From assembly GCA_012521525.1 (NCBI GenBank), contig JAAYMG010000007.1, positions 1 through 19,158 of the forward strand: a stretch of 19,158 nt of DNA, given 5' to 3'. The stretch comes from Clostridiales bacterium. GTDB lineage: Bacteria; Bacillota; Clostridia; Oscillospirales; JAAYOS01. Positions 7,182-14,572 of this stretch are shown here, in pieces; positions within the stretch are counted from its first letter, which is position 1, and every line of letters begins with the position of its first letter. Both the position numbers and the translations under genes were made by a program. The notes beneath the pieces were generated by a model that made no database searches, was not told where the DNA came from, and saw only the letters and a list, made by a program, of their open reading frames with translations.

Positions 7182-7336
7182 GGCAACAGATCCTCGACCG
7201 CTTCGCCGATGGACATGATAGCTTTGACAGGTTTAGACTTCATGACTTTTTTTCTAGTTTTGGGACTCAGCATCATCCCTGCAGAGGCTCCGATTATCAT
7301 ACCGACACCGAAACCTTTTACAAAGGAACGCATCAT
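7178..7336 (-). CDS. Small YtxH-like membrane protein
   Basis: A 52-residue protein (51 if the second of two adjacent ATGs is used). It starts MMRSFVKGFGVGMIIGASAG, a single glycine-rich membrane segment, then MMLSPKTRKKVMKSKP, and ends in an acidic helix EAVEDLLP. The pattern of a glycine-rich helix followed by a LxPKTxKK-like motif is that of YtxH-type small proteins. AAAGGGGGG precedes ATG 7336 with suitable spacing. The stop overlaps the GTG start of the HMA-like gene by four bases (GTGA), so the two form an operon. I infer that the pair acts together at the membrane; the function is unknown. Confidence 0.75.
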   Translation of the reverse strand: MMRSFVKGFGVGMIIGASAGMMLSPKTRKKVMKSKPVKAIMSIGEAVEDLLP

Positions 7337-7482
7337 GAATGTAACCCCCCTTTAGGTTTACTCCCTTGCGAGAGAATACACAACTATTATTCCCAAAGAA
7401 TAAAATTAATCACTGCCATATCCTGTGAATTATTAAAGTACCGACTTCCTGCAATTCAGGACAAACCTTTGCGCATACTCTA

Positions 7483-7511
7483 TTCAAAATAATAATTTTA
7501 GATGATATAAT
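7483..7511 (+). promoter_or_regulatory. Promoter candidate in the 7337-7708 gap
   Basis: TTCAAA (7483-7488), a 17-bp spacer and a perfect TATAAT (7506-7511). Transcription from here would cross a terminator-like hairpin at 7580-7612 before reaching the phosphatase-GNAT gene at 7709, so it either makes a short RNA of about 90 bases or drives that gene subject to attenuation. The remainder of the 372-base gap is AT-rich with no coding signal. Confidence 0.5.
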
Positions 7512-7579
7512 AGTTTTACTTCATAATATTATTAAGACTTATTTTCCGCCATTTTATTATTGCATTTATTTGGTGATCC

Positions 7580-7612
7580 ATCCGGATATCGGCTCACCCG
7601 GATTTTTCTTTT
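7580..7612 (+). terminator. Terminator-like hairpin upstream of the phosphatase-GNAT gene
   Basis: ATCCGG (7580-7585) pairs with CCGGAT (7598-7603), followed by TTTTCTTTTT. A competing pairing is GGTGA (7572-7576) with TCACC (7594-7598), which cannot form fully at the same time. Two mutually exclusive stems before a T run can be a simple terminator or an attenuator. Confidence 0.45.
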
Positions 7613-7708
7613 TGAAAGCCCGATGCACACATTATGCACTTGATGATATAAACGCAAAAATATATAAGAAGTAAAAATAAGTTATATATAGATTGCGGAG
7701 GGTTTATT

Positions 7709-8845
7709 ATGACAAGACTGACAATTGTCCGGCATGCTGAGGCTGAAGGAAACCTGTATCGGAGATGCCACGGCTGGTTTGACAGCAAAATAACACCGAC
7801 AGGCAGATTGCAGATACAGCGGCTTGAGGAGCGTATCCGCAGCGACGTTGCCGGCGGGACCGGTTACGACGTCATCTTTTCAAGCGATTTGATACGCACT
7901 ATGGAAACCGCAGGTGCCGTGTCACGAGCCACCGGTCTTCCGATAATCCCCCATCCGGGCCTGAGGGAGATCCATTCAGGAGAATGGGAAGACCTCACTT
8001 GGGGGTACTGCTTAAGGAATGATGGTGAACTCGTAAAAAACTACGGCACTTACCCCGAATGGCAGGTCAAAGGCGGGGAAAGCATTGCCCAGCTGTGCAG
8101 ACGACTGTCAGATACCCTGGAGGAGATCCTCGGCGACAACCTTGGGAAATCGATTTGCATAGTATCGCATTCGGTAGCGATAAGGGCACTGATGTGCAGG
8201 ATCTACGACATTCCGGTTACCGGATTTTCGTCTACACCCGAGGTCTCCAATGCCTCATTATCCTGCTTTACTTATGACGGCGGCAAGTTTACAGAACTGT
8301 ATGTAAATGATACTTCACATTTGTCCGATATCGTCCCGTTAAGGGCAAGACTAAAGGAAGGCGATGAAAAAGCCCAGCTCTGGTTCAGGTCTGCGAAACC
8401 GGATAAGGATCTTCCGCTGGTGGAAAGCTTTTGGAGGGATTCCTGGCTGGCAGTGCACGGCAACCTGCATGGCTTTGACGGATCCGCAATCAGGTCTGAG
8501 GCTATCCGCATGCTGCGCCGGAACCCGGATTCGGTAAGCTTTGCGATGCTGGGCGATAAGGAGATCGGAATCCTGGCCCTGGATACTACGGACCTCACGG
8601 AGGATGACTGCGGGCATATAAGCCTGTTCGCAATGGCACCGGAATACCGGGGAAAGCGCCTTGCCGTACAGCTTTTAGGGCAGGCGGTCAGCATTTACAG
8701 AAAGCTCGGGCGCAAATATCTTAAATTATATGTCTCTCCGAATAACCACAGGGCAATAAATTTTTACAAAAAGAACGACTTCTATGAATGCGGGTATGGT
8801 CCGGGAATCCACAGCGACCTGCTTCTCATGAAGAAGGAGATCTGA
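7709..8845 (+). CDS. Histidine phosphatase fused to a GNAT acetyltransferase
   Basis: A 378-residue two-domain protein. Residues 1-~200 are a histidine phosphatase (phosphoglycerate mutase-like) domain: IVRHAEAEGN near the start supplies the catalytic Arg8-His9, SSDLIRTMETA and LREIHSGEWEDLTW carry the conserved Arg and the acid, and ICIVSHSVAIRAL carries the second His. Residues ~215-378 are a GNAT domain: SLFAMAPEYRGKRLAVQLL is the acetyl-CoA binding motif A and NNHRAINFYKKNDFYECGYG is motif B. It starts at ATG 7709 behind GGAGGG. The frame is continuous and both catalytic motifs look intact. The phosphatase substrate (phosphosugar, phosphohistidine or other) and the acetylation target cannot be told from sequence. 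The linked activities suggest one small-molecule pathway or a salvage or detoxification step, which is inference. Confidence 0.9.
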   Translation: MTRLTIVRHAEAEGNLYRRCHGWFDSKITPTGRLQIQRLEERIRSDVAGGTGYDVIFSSDLIRTMETAGAVSRATGLPIIPHPGLREIHSGEWEDLTWGYCLRNDGELVKNYGTYPEWQVKGGESIAQLCRRLSDTLEEILGDNLGKSICIVSHSVAIRALMCRIYDIPVTGFSSTPEVSNASLSCFTYDGGKFTELYVNDTSHLSDIVPLRARLKEGDEKAQLWFRSAKPDKDLPLVESFWRDSWLAVHGNLHGFDGSAIRSEAIRMLRRNPDSVSFAMLGDKEIGILALDTTDLTEDDCGHISLFAMAPEYRGKRLAVQLLGQAVSIYRKLGRKYLKLYVSPNNHRAINFYKKNDFYECGYGPGIHSDLLLMKKEI

Positions 8846-9021
8846 CATCTCTCTATGCTCCTGAATTATGAACGCGGCAACGGAAAAATGCATAAGATCA
8901 AATTAAAATGTTTAAAATTGCAATTGCGGGACAATAATATTGTTGTGTATCAAACATACTACAGCGCAACATTCTCGCAATCAAAATCCCTATCCTGCGG
9001 GAATGATCAGGAGGAAATAGA

Positions 9022-9285
9022 ATGAAAAAGAAATGGACGGTATGGATCGCGGTTATATTGCTTTCCACTATACTGGCGGGATGCACTGTCTCCGGGTCTG
9101 TTCAGCCATCGGTTTCACCTAATACAGGCGCAAGCCCGGGCGTTACAGCAACTCCCGGCAGTACCGGGGGTGCAGGGGGAAATGTAACGACATCACCAAT
9201 GGTTTCTCCACCTACCTCTCCCAATACGTCACCTGGAACTTCTCCGGGGATTTCTCCATCACCAACAACCTCCCCTGCAGCATGA
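9022..9285 (+). CDS. Small Pro/Ser/Thr/Gly-rich lipoprotein
   Basis: An 87-residue protein. A lipoprotein signal peptide covers residues 1-20 (MKKKWTVWIAVILL, then the lipobox LAGC with Cys21). The 67-residue mature part is almost entirely Ser, Pro, Thr and Gly, with repeated TSP/SP units (NTSPGTSPGISPSP) and no folded domain. It starts at ATG 9022 after CAGGAGG. It is probably an unstructured surface anchor or spacer, or the remnant of a longer lipoprotein that lost its functional domain. It stands alone between the phosphatase-GNAT gene and rubrerythrin. Confidence 0.8.
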   Translation: MKKKWTVWIAVILLSTILAGCTVSGSVQPSVSPNTGASPGVTATPGSTGGAGGNVTTSPMVSPPTSPNTSPGTSPGISPSPTTSPAA

Positions 9286-9309
9286 CATTTCTACCACCAA
9301 AAGCAATAT

Positions 9310-9348
9310 GGGATGTGTAATCAAAAACTGCACATCCCTTACATATTT
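9310..9348 (+). terminator. Probable terminator of the mini-lipoprotein gene
   Basis: GGGATGTG (9310-9317) pairs perfectly with CACATCCC (9331-9338) around a 13-base loop, followed by an interrupted T-rich stretch (TTACATATTTTT). It lies 25 bases after the stop codon. Confidence 0.6.
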
Positions 9349-9410
9349 TTAATGGTTTTTTGCTTTTTACTGAATATCATCGCCCGGTCCGGGCAACATC
9401 CATCTTATAA

Positions 9411-9439
9411 TTGACATTTAACCGTAAATACGATAATAT
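9411..9439 (+). promoter_or_regulatory. Strong sigma-A-type promoter of rubrerythrin
   Basis: A perfect TTGACA (9411-9416), a 17-bp spacer and TAATAT (9434-9439). The -35 box is preceded by TTATAA; TTATAAT spans 9406-9412 and matches one half of a PerR box, but the second half is absent. The next gene is 207 bases further on, so the mRNA would have a leader of about 200 bases. Confidence 0.8.
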
Positions 9440-9445
9440 AAAATA

Positions 9446-9646
9446 GTCATGAAGTGGAAGTTGACACTCTGACCTGGTCTGCGCAAAGGCTTTCGGTCAA
9501 AGTTTATCACAGTCATTTCGCCAGGTCGCTTATGATCTACCGGAAGGATCTTATACTTTCCGCATATCATTTATAGGTTTCTGAAAGTATTTCTTATATG
9601 TCAGATATCTATGATCCGATATAACTCAAAAGAAAGGAGAACCATT
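9446..9646 (+). promoter_or_regulatory. Long structured 5' leader of rubrerythrin
   Basis: Between the promoter and the start codon there is no ORF of note, but two stems: GACCTGG (9471-9477) with CCAGGTC (9531-9537), enclosing a 53-base domain, and ATACTTTC (9553-9560) with GAAAGTAT (9583-9590). The last part, AAAGAAAGGAGAACC, is the ribosome site. I recognise no known riboswitch class. The leader may act as a regulatory element or may be only a long untranslated region. Confidence 0.4.
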
Positions 9647-10183
9647 ATGCCAGAACTGAAAGGAAGCAGAACGGAGCAGAACCTCAGGGACGCTTTTTCC
9701 GGAGAATCCCAGGCAAGAAATAAGTATACATTCTATGCAAGCACCGCAAAGAAAGAGGGCTATGAGCAGATAGCCGCTATTTTCCAGGAGACGGCAGACA
9801 ACGAAAAGGAGCATGCAAAAATTTGGCTCAAGAAGCTGGGCGGCATCTCCGATACTATCACAAATCTAAAAGACGCTGCGGCCGGTGAAAATTACGAGTG
9901 GACCCAAATGTACAAAAACTTCGCCGAAGTTGCCCGCGAAGAAGGATTCGATGAGATCGCAGAGCTTTTTGAGCGGGTAGCTACTGTTGAAGCCCATCAC
10001 GAGGAGAGATACCTCAAGCTGGTTGCAAACCTCGAAAATGAACTTGTTTTCAAGCGCGGAGACAAGGTCCTCTGGATCTGCCGCAACTGCGGATATATTT
10101 ACGAAGGCAGCGAGGCCCCCAATGTGTGCCCGCTGTGCGCACACCCGAGAGCATACTTCCAGCTCTACAACGAGGCCTATTAA
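9647..10183 (+). CDS. rbr: Rubrerythrin
   Basis: A 178-residue non-haem iron protein that reduces hydrogen peroxide in anaerobes. The ferritin-like four-helix domain shows the di-iron ligands in FSGESQARNKY (Glu20), NEKEHA (Glu53, His56), the two Glu of FAEVAREEGFDEIAELF, and VATVEAHHEERY. The C-terminal rubredoxin-like FeS4 domain has CRNCGYIYEG and CPLC, so all four Cys are present. The start is ATG 9647, seven bases after AAAGGAG; an upstream frame to 9611 lacks a ribosome site. Electrons normally come from rubredoxin or NADH-linked reductases. A strong promoter and a long leader lie upstream and a bidirectional terminator downstream, so it is a single-gene unit. Confidence 0.97.
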   Translation: MPELKGSRTEQNLRDAFSGESQARNKYTFYASTAKKEGYEQIAAIFQETADNEKEHAKIWLKKLGGISDTITNLKDAAAGENYEWTQMYKNFAEVAREEGFDEIAELFERVATVEAHHEERYLKLVANLENELVFKRGDKVLWICRNCGYIYEGSEAPNVCPLCAHPRAYFQLYNEAY

Positions 10184-10199
10184 ACGACCAGGCAAAAAC

Positions 10200-10240
10200 A
10201 GCCGGCCTTACGCTCCCTGGCTTAAGGTCGGCTTTTGTAT
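10200..10240. terminator. Bidirectional terminator between rubrerythrin and the convergent gene
   Basis: AGCCGGCCTT (10200-10209) pairs with AAGGTCGGCT (10224-10233), one G-T pair included. TTTTG follows on the + strand and the AAAAAC before the stem gives TTTTT on the - strand, so it can stop both rubrerythrin and the gene at 10273-10926. Confidence 0.88.
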
Positions 10241-10272
10241 TCTTTGGGAAATCATCAATTATTGCCTTATTT

Positions 10273-10926
10273 TCATATCGTCCATTCGCTGTGTATTATC
10301 GCAATGAGTTTTCGTCCCCGTTCGGTGTCTGAAAAGACAAGCTTGAGGCTCTTCCAGTCGATGTATGAGTGTTCCTCGCTTCCGGGGAAGTGGAATTCAA
10401 CAAATTCGGCATCCGGAAAAACGTCCTTCACATTCTCCAGGGAGTTTCCGGTCCTTACAACAGTATTTATTCCTATGACAGGCGCTTCGGCATATTCGGC
10501 GTCGTACACATAGCGGTCGAAATATGCGGAAGGTGTCATAGTGATCGGGGAACCTACCCCGTCTACAGTACCCCAGACATAGGTATCTTCAGAAGTCTCA
10601 AATCCCTTTACGACCTCAGCGCTGAAATGAAGGTTTACATCCGGCTCAACGGTCGAATACGGTGTAAACAAAACACCCAGTTCCGGGTGGATCCATCCGG
10701 CCAGTGCGCTGTAATTTCTGTCACGTATGGCCGTCAATACTGAGTAGGCATCATCCAGCAAATCTTTATTTGCAGGCGTTTCGGCTGACTCGGCAGCCAT
10801 GACGGTCAGGAGAGGTGCATTCAGATCGATCTTCCTATCGTTGACATGATCGATCAAAATAAAAACTGCACCGGCCAACAGCGCTCCGCTCAGGATCAAT
10901 GCGAAAGACTTAATGATTTTTCTCAT
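10273..10926 (-). CDS. Membrane-anchored extracytoplasmic protein of a conserved Firmicute domain family
   Basis: A 217-residue protein. Residues ~5-26 form an uncleaved signal anchor (IIKSFALILSGALLAGAVFI), the rest is outside the membrane. From ~residue 62 the pattern AIRDRNYSALAGWIHPELGV, LFTPYSTV, TYVWGTVDGVGSPI, YVYDAEYAEAPVIGIN and the end LIAIIHSEWTI matches a domain I recall from exported Firmicute proteins that share HPxxGVxFxPY, WGxxDGxGxPI, FxNAPxIxxN and GIIHxxWTI motifs. No enzymatic motif is known to me, so the function is unassigned. ATG 10926 follows GAGGAGC. Its 3' end converges with rubrerythrin. Confidence 0.8.
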   Translation of the reverse strand: MRKIIKSFALILSGALLAGAVFILIDHVNDRKIDLNAPLLTVMAAESAETPANKDLLDDAYSVLTAIRDRNYSALAGWIHPELGVLFTPYSTVEPDVNLHFSAEVVKGFETSEDTYVWGTVDGVGSPITMTPSAYFDRYVYDAEYAEAPVIGINTVVRTGNSLENVKDVFPDAEFVEFHFPGSEEHSYIDWKSLKLVFSDTERGRKLIAIIHSEWTI

Positions 10927-11100
10927 GAAATATGCTCCTCATGACCACATGATGACAGCTGATCCTTCATCAGATAAATGGTTTGAAAAGCGTCTCCTTT
11001 CCTATGTTTCAGTCATGCCGGAAATATTATAGCAAGTTTGATCATTGTTTTGCCAAACCAAAATAATTCAAATATTGCATAAATTGGCATTTTACAAGCG

Positions 11101-11122
11101 CAAGTGCATATTCTTGCACTTG
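11101..11122. promoter_or_regulatory. Perfect inverted repeat upstream of udp, possible operator
   Basis: CAAGTGCA (11101-11108) and TGCACTTG (11115-11122) form an 8-bp perfect inverted repeat with a 6-base spacer, 95 bases before the udp start. TTGCAC inside its right arm, with CATAAA 17 bases later, would make a weak promoter, so a repressor bound here would cover the -35 box. The rest of the 10927-11216 gap shows nothing else. Confidence 0.5.
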
Positions 11123-11216
11123 TATATTCTAAACCTCATAAAGAAAGATTACAACCACATAAAGTTACAAAATAGTTAAATAATAGTTACAATCAATACT
11201 AATCGGGGTGATGCAG

Positions 11217-11978
11217 ATGTCTCAAAAGCAATACCATATCCAATGCGGACCGGGGGATGTGGGTGAATATTGCCTTCTTCCGGGTGATCCTGGCCGGGTC
11301 GAGTCGATCGCGGCTTTGCTTGACAACCCGGAGAAGGTGGCGGAGAACCGTGAGTATACGACTTATACCGGAACACTTCTGGGTAAAAAGGTTTCGGTCA
11401 CTTCCACAGGGATCGGCGGTCCCTCGGCGGCAATAGCAATGGAAGAGCTGGCGGCACTTGGCGCTCATACCTTTATCAGGGTCGGAACTACCGGCGGAAT
11501 CAACATGAAAGTCAAAAGCGGGGACCTGGTCATCGCCTCCGCAGCAATAAGGCAGGAAGGTACCGCACTCCACTACGCTCCCATAGAATATCCGGCTGCT
11601 GCGGACTTTTTCGTAACGCAGGCCCTCGTCAACGCGGCAACACGGCTGGGCTACACATGGCACTGCGGCATCGTCCAGTGCAAGGATTCATTTTATGGCC
11701 AGCATTCTCCCGAACGCATGCCCGTCAGCTACGAGCTCCTGCAGAAATGGGAAGCCTGGAAAAGACTCGGGGTACTGGCAAGCGAAATGGAAGGCGCAAC
11801 TCTTTATGTGGTAGCCAATTCTCTTGGTGTAAGGGCAGGTACTGTCCTGAGTGTCGTTTGGAACCAGGAACGGAAAGCAGCAGGCTATGAAGAACCGGAC
11901 AACCATGACAGCTCAGCATCCATAAAATGCGCTGTCGAGGCAATAAAGCTTCTCATCAGTCAGGACGAGCAAGGCTGA
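11217..11978 (+). CDS. udp: Uridine phosphorylase
   Basis: Cleaves uridine with phosphate to uracil and ribose-1-phosphate in pyrimidine salvage; cytoplasmic, NP-I family. The 253-residue product matches E. coli Udp throughout: LPGDPGRVESIAALLDNPEK, STGIGGPSAAIAMEELAALG, FIRVGTTGGI (phosphate binding), SGDLVIASAAIRQEG, LHYAPIEYPA, DSFYGQHSPERMP, and SEMEGATLY with the ribose-binding Glu. The start chosen is ATG 11217, six bases after GGGGTG; GTG 11208 and ATG 11211 are also in frame but overlap the ribosome site. A related nucleoside phosphorylase specificity is possible. The last 23 bases overlap the 3' end of the convergent helicase gene. Confidence 0.94.
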   Translation: MSQKQYHIQCGPGDVGEYCLLPGDPGRVESIAALLDNPEKVAENREYTTYTGTLLGKKVSVTSTGIGGPSAAIAMEELAALGAHTFIRVGTTGGINMKVKSGDLVIASAAIRQEGTALHYAPIEYPAAADFFVTQALVNAATRLGYTWHCGIVQCKDSFYGQHSPERMPVSYELLQKWEAWKRLGVLASEMEGATLYVVANSLGVRAGTVLSVVWNQERKAAGYEEPDNHDSSASIKCAVEAIKLLISQDEQG

Positions 11979-14211
11979 GATATCCCCACTTCAGGCATGC
12001 AGACAAAAGCACCCTCTTGTCACCTTCAACGTCAAACCGTACCGCAAGTATATCGCCGGTGCGGTTTATTATTGTCCCTTCTCCAAAGTATTTGTGTACT
12101 ACACGCACACCCGGATCGAAGCCTTTCTGTGATACGCCCGAAGGTCTCACGGATATGCCCAAAAGTGAAGATGACCTGTTGTCCTCTATTGTAATTTTAT
12201 CGCTGCCAACCTTGCCATATATACTAATACCTGATTTGACGACCGAATCATGAGAATACGGTCGAGAAAAACCGGACCTAAGCTTCAAAGGGACAGTGCC
12301 GCCACCCTTCCCCCTTTCTTTTTTCGGAAACAGGATTTCTACAAACGGTGAAAGCTCCCGTTCTCTGCCAAACCTCCTTGAAGCGGTGACGATCTCAACT
12401 TCATACCGTGCACGCGTAAGTGCTACATAGAACAGGCGGGTTTCCTCTTCATATCTGTCAGTCTGAAATGCTCCTGTAACCCCTGTGTTGTTGTCGGAGG
12501 GCAGTATGCCCCGATACAGATCGATAATGAATACCTTGTCAAACTCCATTCCTTTACTTTGATGTATCGTCGCAACCGTTACACTCCTGCCATCTTCCCT
12601 CCTGTTTATCTTCCCCAACTGCTTTAACCGTTCCAGAAATCCACCGATCGTCTTTTGCTCTGCCGCGAGTGCAAGAAGGGTCAGGTATTTCTCTTCCATT
12701 CCGGCATAAGATTCGATCCCCTTATTTTCCTGATGTCTTATCCACTGCAGATAAAACAGGCTGTTTATATTCTCCAGCGCATCATATGGCTCCATACCTC
12801 CTATTTCGGACATATCGTCGCCAAATTCAAGGATCTTCTCGGCGAAACTTCCATCGCTTACCTCTGCAAGACGTTCAAATATCGTTCCCCGTTTTCCCTT
12901 CCTGATATCCGATACGACTTTCATATATTGGTTCTTTGTTGTGTTTAGCCCAAGTTTCCAGTAGATCTGTGAATACGCTTCGAGATCCCACGGATTTGCA
13001 GCAAGCCGCAGAGCATACTCAAGATCTTTTACCAGGCGGTCTTCGAAGAAATACGTGTCGAATTCCCCGCTGAAGGGGATCCCTTTCCGGTCGAGCAGAT
13101 CAAAAAGCGGGATCCCCGACGTATGGTTCCTGTAAAGCACAGCGACTTGCCTGCCTCTTTTCAATGACTTTTCGATCTCCCGCAAAAGATATCCATACTG
13201 TTTTCGGCTGTCCCGCAATTTCTTTCGAACAACTGCCCCCCGGGCGTGGACTGTTTCCATTTGCTTGTCGTACCTGTTTTGATTGCTCCTTATCACCTTT
13301 AGAGCCGCATCGGCAATCACTTTACAGCATCTATAGTTCGTTTCCATAAACATGATTTCGGCATTTGGATGATCCTTCCCGAAGTCCACCAGCGCTTCGG
13401 GATACGCCGCCCTGAAACCGTATATGCTCTGGTCCTCGTCTCCGACCATGAACAACCTGTCATAGTGTGATGACAACCTGCAGATTATCTTATGCTGAAG
13501 GTAAGAGTTGTCCTGTGCTTCGTCAACATTGATATAACGAAAGCGGTCCTGCAGCCGGGCAAGGATATCCGGGTGAGCGTCGATCAGCCTGTCAGCCAGT
13601 ATAAGCTGGTCATCAAAGTCCATGAGATCATTCCTGCGCAGGAATGATTCATATGCTTCATAAAACCGAAGAAAGTCCAGATCCGCAAGTTGGATGCTGT
13701 CCAGCTCGATCGGTTCGGTCAGCCTGTTCTTACAGTAGCTTATGTATTGCGCAAGCTGCCTTACCGCATTATCATCGGGGTTTTGATAAAACTCGCTTAA
13801 ACATAGCTTCCGTATTATCCGGCTGTTATCTGTCACAAGTTCGGGTATCGTATAACCGTAACGTCCGGCATACTTTCTTATCACCCAATAGCAAAAGCTA
13901 TGGATCGTCCTGAAGTCTACACTTGCCGCTAAGTCAGCTCCAAACTTTTTTGAAAAGCGATCCCTCATCTCTGCAGCCGCCGCAGCGGAGAAGGTCAACG
14001 TAAGGATCTGTCCGGGCGGAACACGTTCGCAGAATATCAAATACGCGACCCGTGTCGTAATAACGGTCGTCTTTCCGCTGCCAGGAACGGCAAGCAGCAG
14101 GGCGGGACCGTCTGTTTTTCGGACAGCCCTTTCCTGCTGCGGATTCAATCTGATATCGTACTTTGACTTAAAATCCTCATACGTAAAGTATTGCAGATAC
14201 CCTGTTTCCAT
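11956..14211 (-). CDS. UvrD/Rep-family (SF1A) DNA helicase
   Basis: A 751-residue ATP-dependent 3'-5' DNA helicase, probably in repair or fork maintenance. Seen: Q motif LNPQQ (residue 22), Walker A AVPGSGKTT (41-49), motif Ia LTLTFSAAAAAEM, Walker B YINVDEAQDNS, motif III FMVGDEDQSIYGFRAA, motif IV ETNYRC, motif V ATIHQSKGMEFDKVFI and motif VI RLFYVALTRAR. The C-terminal GVRVVHKYFGEGTI with VRFDVEGDKRVL resembles the RNA-polymerase-binding tail of PcrA/UvrD, but motifs such as AVPGSGKTT and DEAQDNS differ from canonical PcrA (AGAGSGKT, DEFQDTN), so it may be a second, divergent helicase. The start chosen is ATG 14211, six bases after GGAG; TTG 14226 and ATG 14217 are in frame but badly placed relative to the ribosome site. 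Confidence 0.93.
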   Translation of the reverse strand: METGYLQYFTYEDFKSKYDIRLNPQQERAVRKTDGPALLLAVPGSGKTTVITTRVAYLIFCERVPPGQILTLTFSAAAAAEMRDRFSKKFGADLAASVDFRTIHSFCYWVIRKYAGRYGYTIPELVTDNSRIIRKLCLSEFYQNPDDNAVRQLAQYISYCKNRLTEPIELDSIQLADLDFLRFYEAYESFLRRNDLMDFDDQLILADRLIDAHPDILARLQDRFRYINVDEAQDNSYLQHKIICRLSSHYDRLFMVGDEDQSIYGFRAAYPEALVDFGKDHPNAEIMFMETNYRCCKVIADAALKVIRSNQNRYDKQMETVHARGAVVRKKLRDSRKQYGYLLREIEKSLKRGRQVAVLYRNHTSGIPLFDLLDRKGIPFSGEFDTYFFEDRLVKDLEYALRLAANPWDLEAYSQIYWKLGLNTTKNQYMKVVSDIRKGKRGTIFERLAEVSDGSFAEKILEFGDDMSEIGGMEPYDALENINSLFYLQWIRHQENKGIESYAGMEEKYLTLLALAAEQKTIGGFLERLKQLGKINRREDGRSVTVATIHQSKGMEFDKVFIIDLYRGILPSDNNTGVTGAFQTDRYEEETRLFYVALTRARYEVEIVTASRRFGRERELSPFVEILFPKKERGKGGGTVPLKLRSGFSRPYSHDSVVKSGISIYGKVGSDKITIEDNRSSSLLGISVRPSGVSQKGFDPGVRVVHKYFGEGTIINRTGDILAVRFDVEGDKRVLLSACLKWGYLSLARPD

Positions 14212-14301
14212 GTTCATCTCCGGCAAAGGAAGTTTCCAATTTATTCCATATCCGGAAGTATTATAACATGGAAACGGAAGGATTTCAACAAACCGGAAAT
14301 G

Positions 14302-14480
14302 CTATTCTGCGGTATAAATATCAACTATTATCTTGATCTTAGAGACATCCCTGACCTTTGAGATATCGCCGGTTATATGATTTGACCTCTCCAAAGCTCT
14401 CCATCTGCCTGCAGGCAATCATAAGAAACAGATGTAGATTTCGTCTCATTATCAATCAAATCATATACTTCAGGAGATCA
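14302..14480 (-). pseudogene. Frameshifted remnant of an unidentified small gene
   Basis: In the gap between the helicase and CoA-disulfide reductase genes, two overlapping - strand frames look like real protein. The first (stop at 14373) reads ...DLIDNETKSTSVSYDCLQ, then ADGELWRGQII and stop. The second (stop TAG at 14302) reads RSNHITGDISKVRDVSKI, then KIIVDIYTAE and stop. A one-base shift between about 14376 and 14395 joins them into some 55 coherent residues. An AAGGAG site lies upstream near 14495 but no good start codon follows, and the 5' part contains stops. I do not recognise the family. A sequencing error alone would not explain the missing start. Confidence 0.45.
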
Positions 14481-14572
14481 AATTTAAGATCGTACTCCTT
14501 TTACGCCTGGCCAATCAGTGGGTAGATTCATTTATCGGTTTTTCATTTATCGGCTTGATGCCGAAACGCTGA

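Noticed and set aside
9400..9420. PerR box before rubrerythrin
   Set aside because: Only one half-site (TTATAAT) matches; the second half is absent, so no operator is claimed.
14528..14555. Short direct repeat ATTTATCGG, two copies, after the CoA-disulfide reductase stop
   Set aside because: Only nine bases; likely chance or slippage, with no structural consequence seen.
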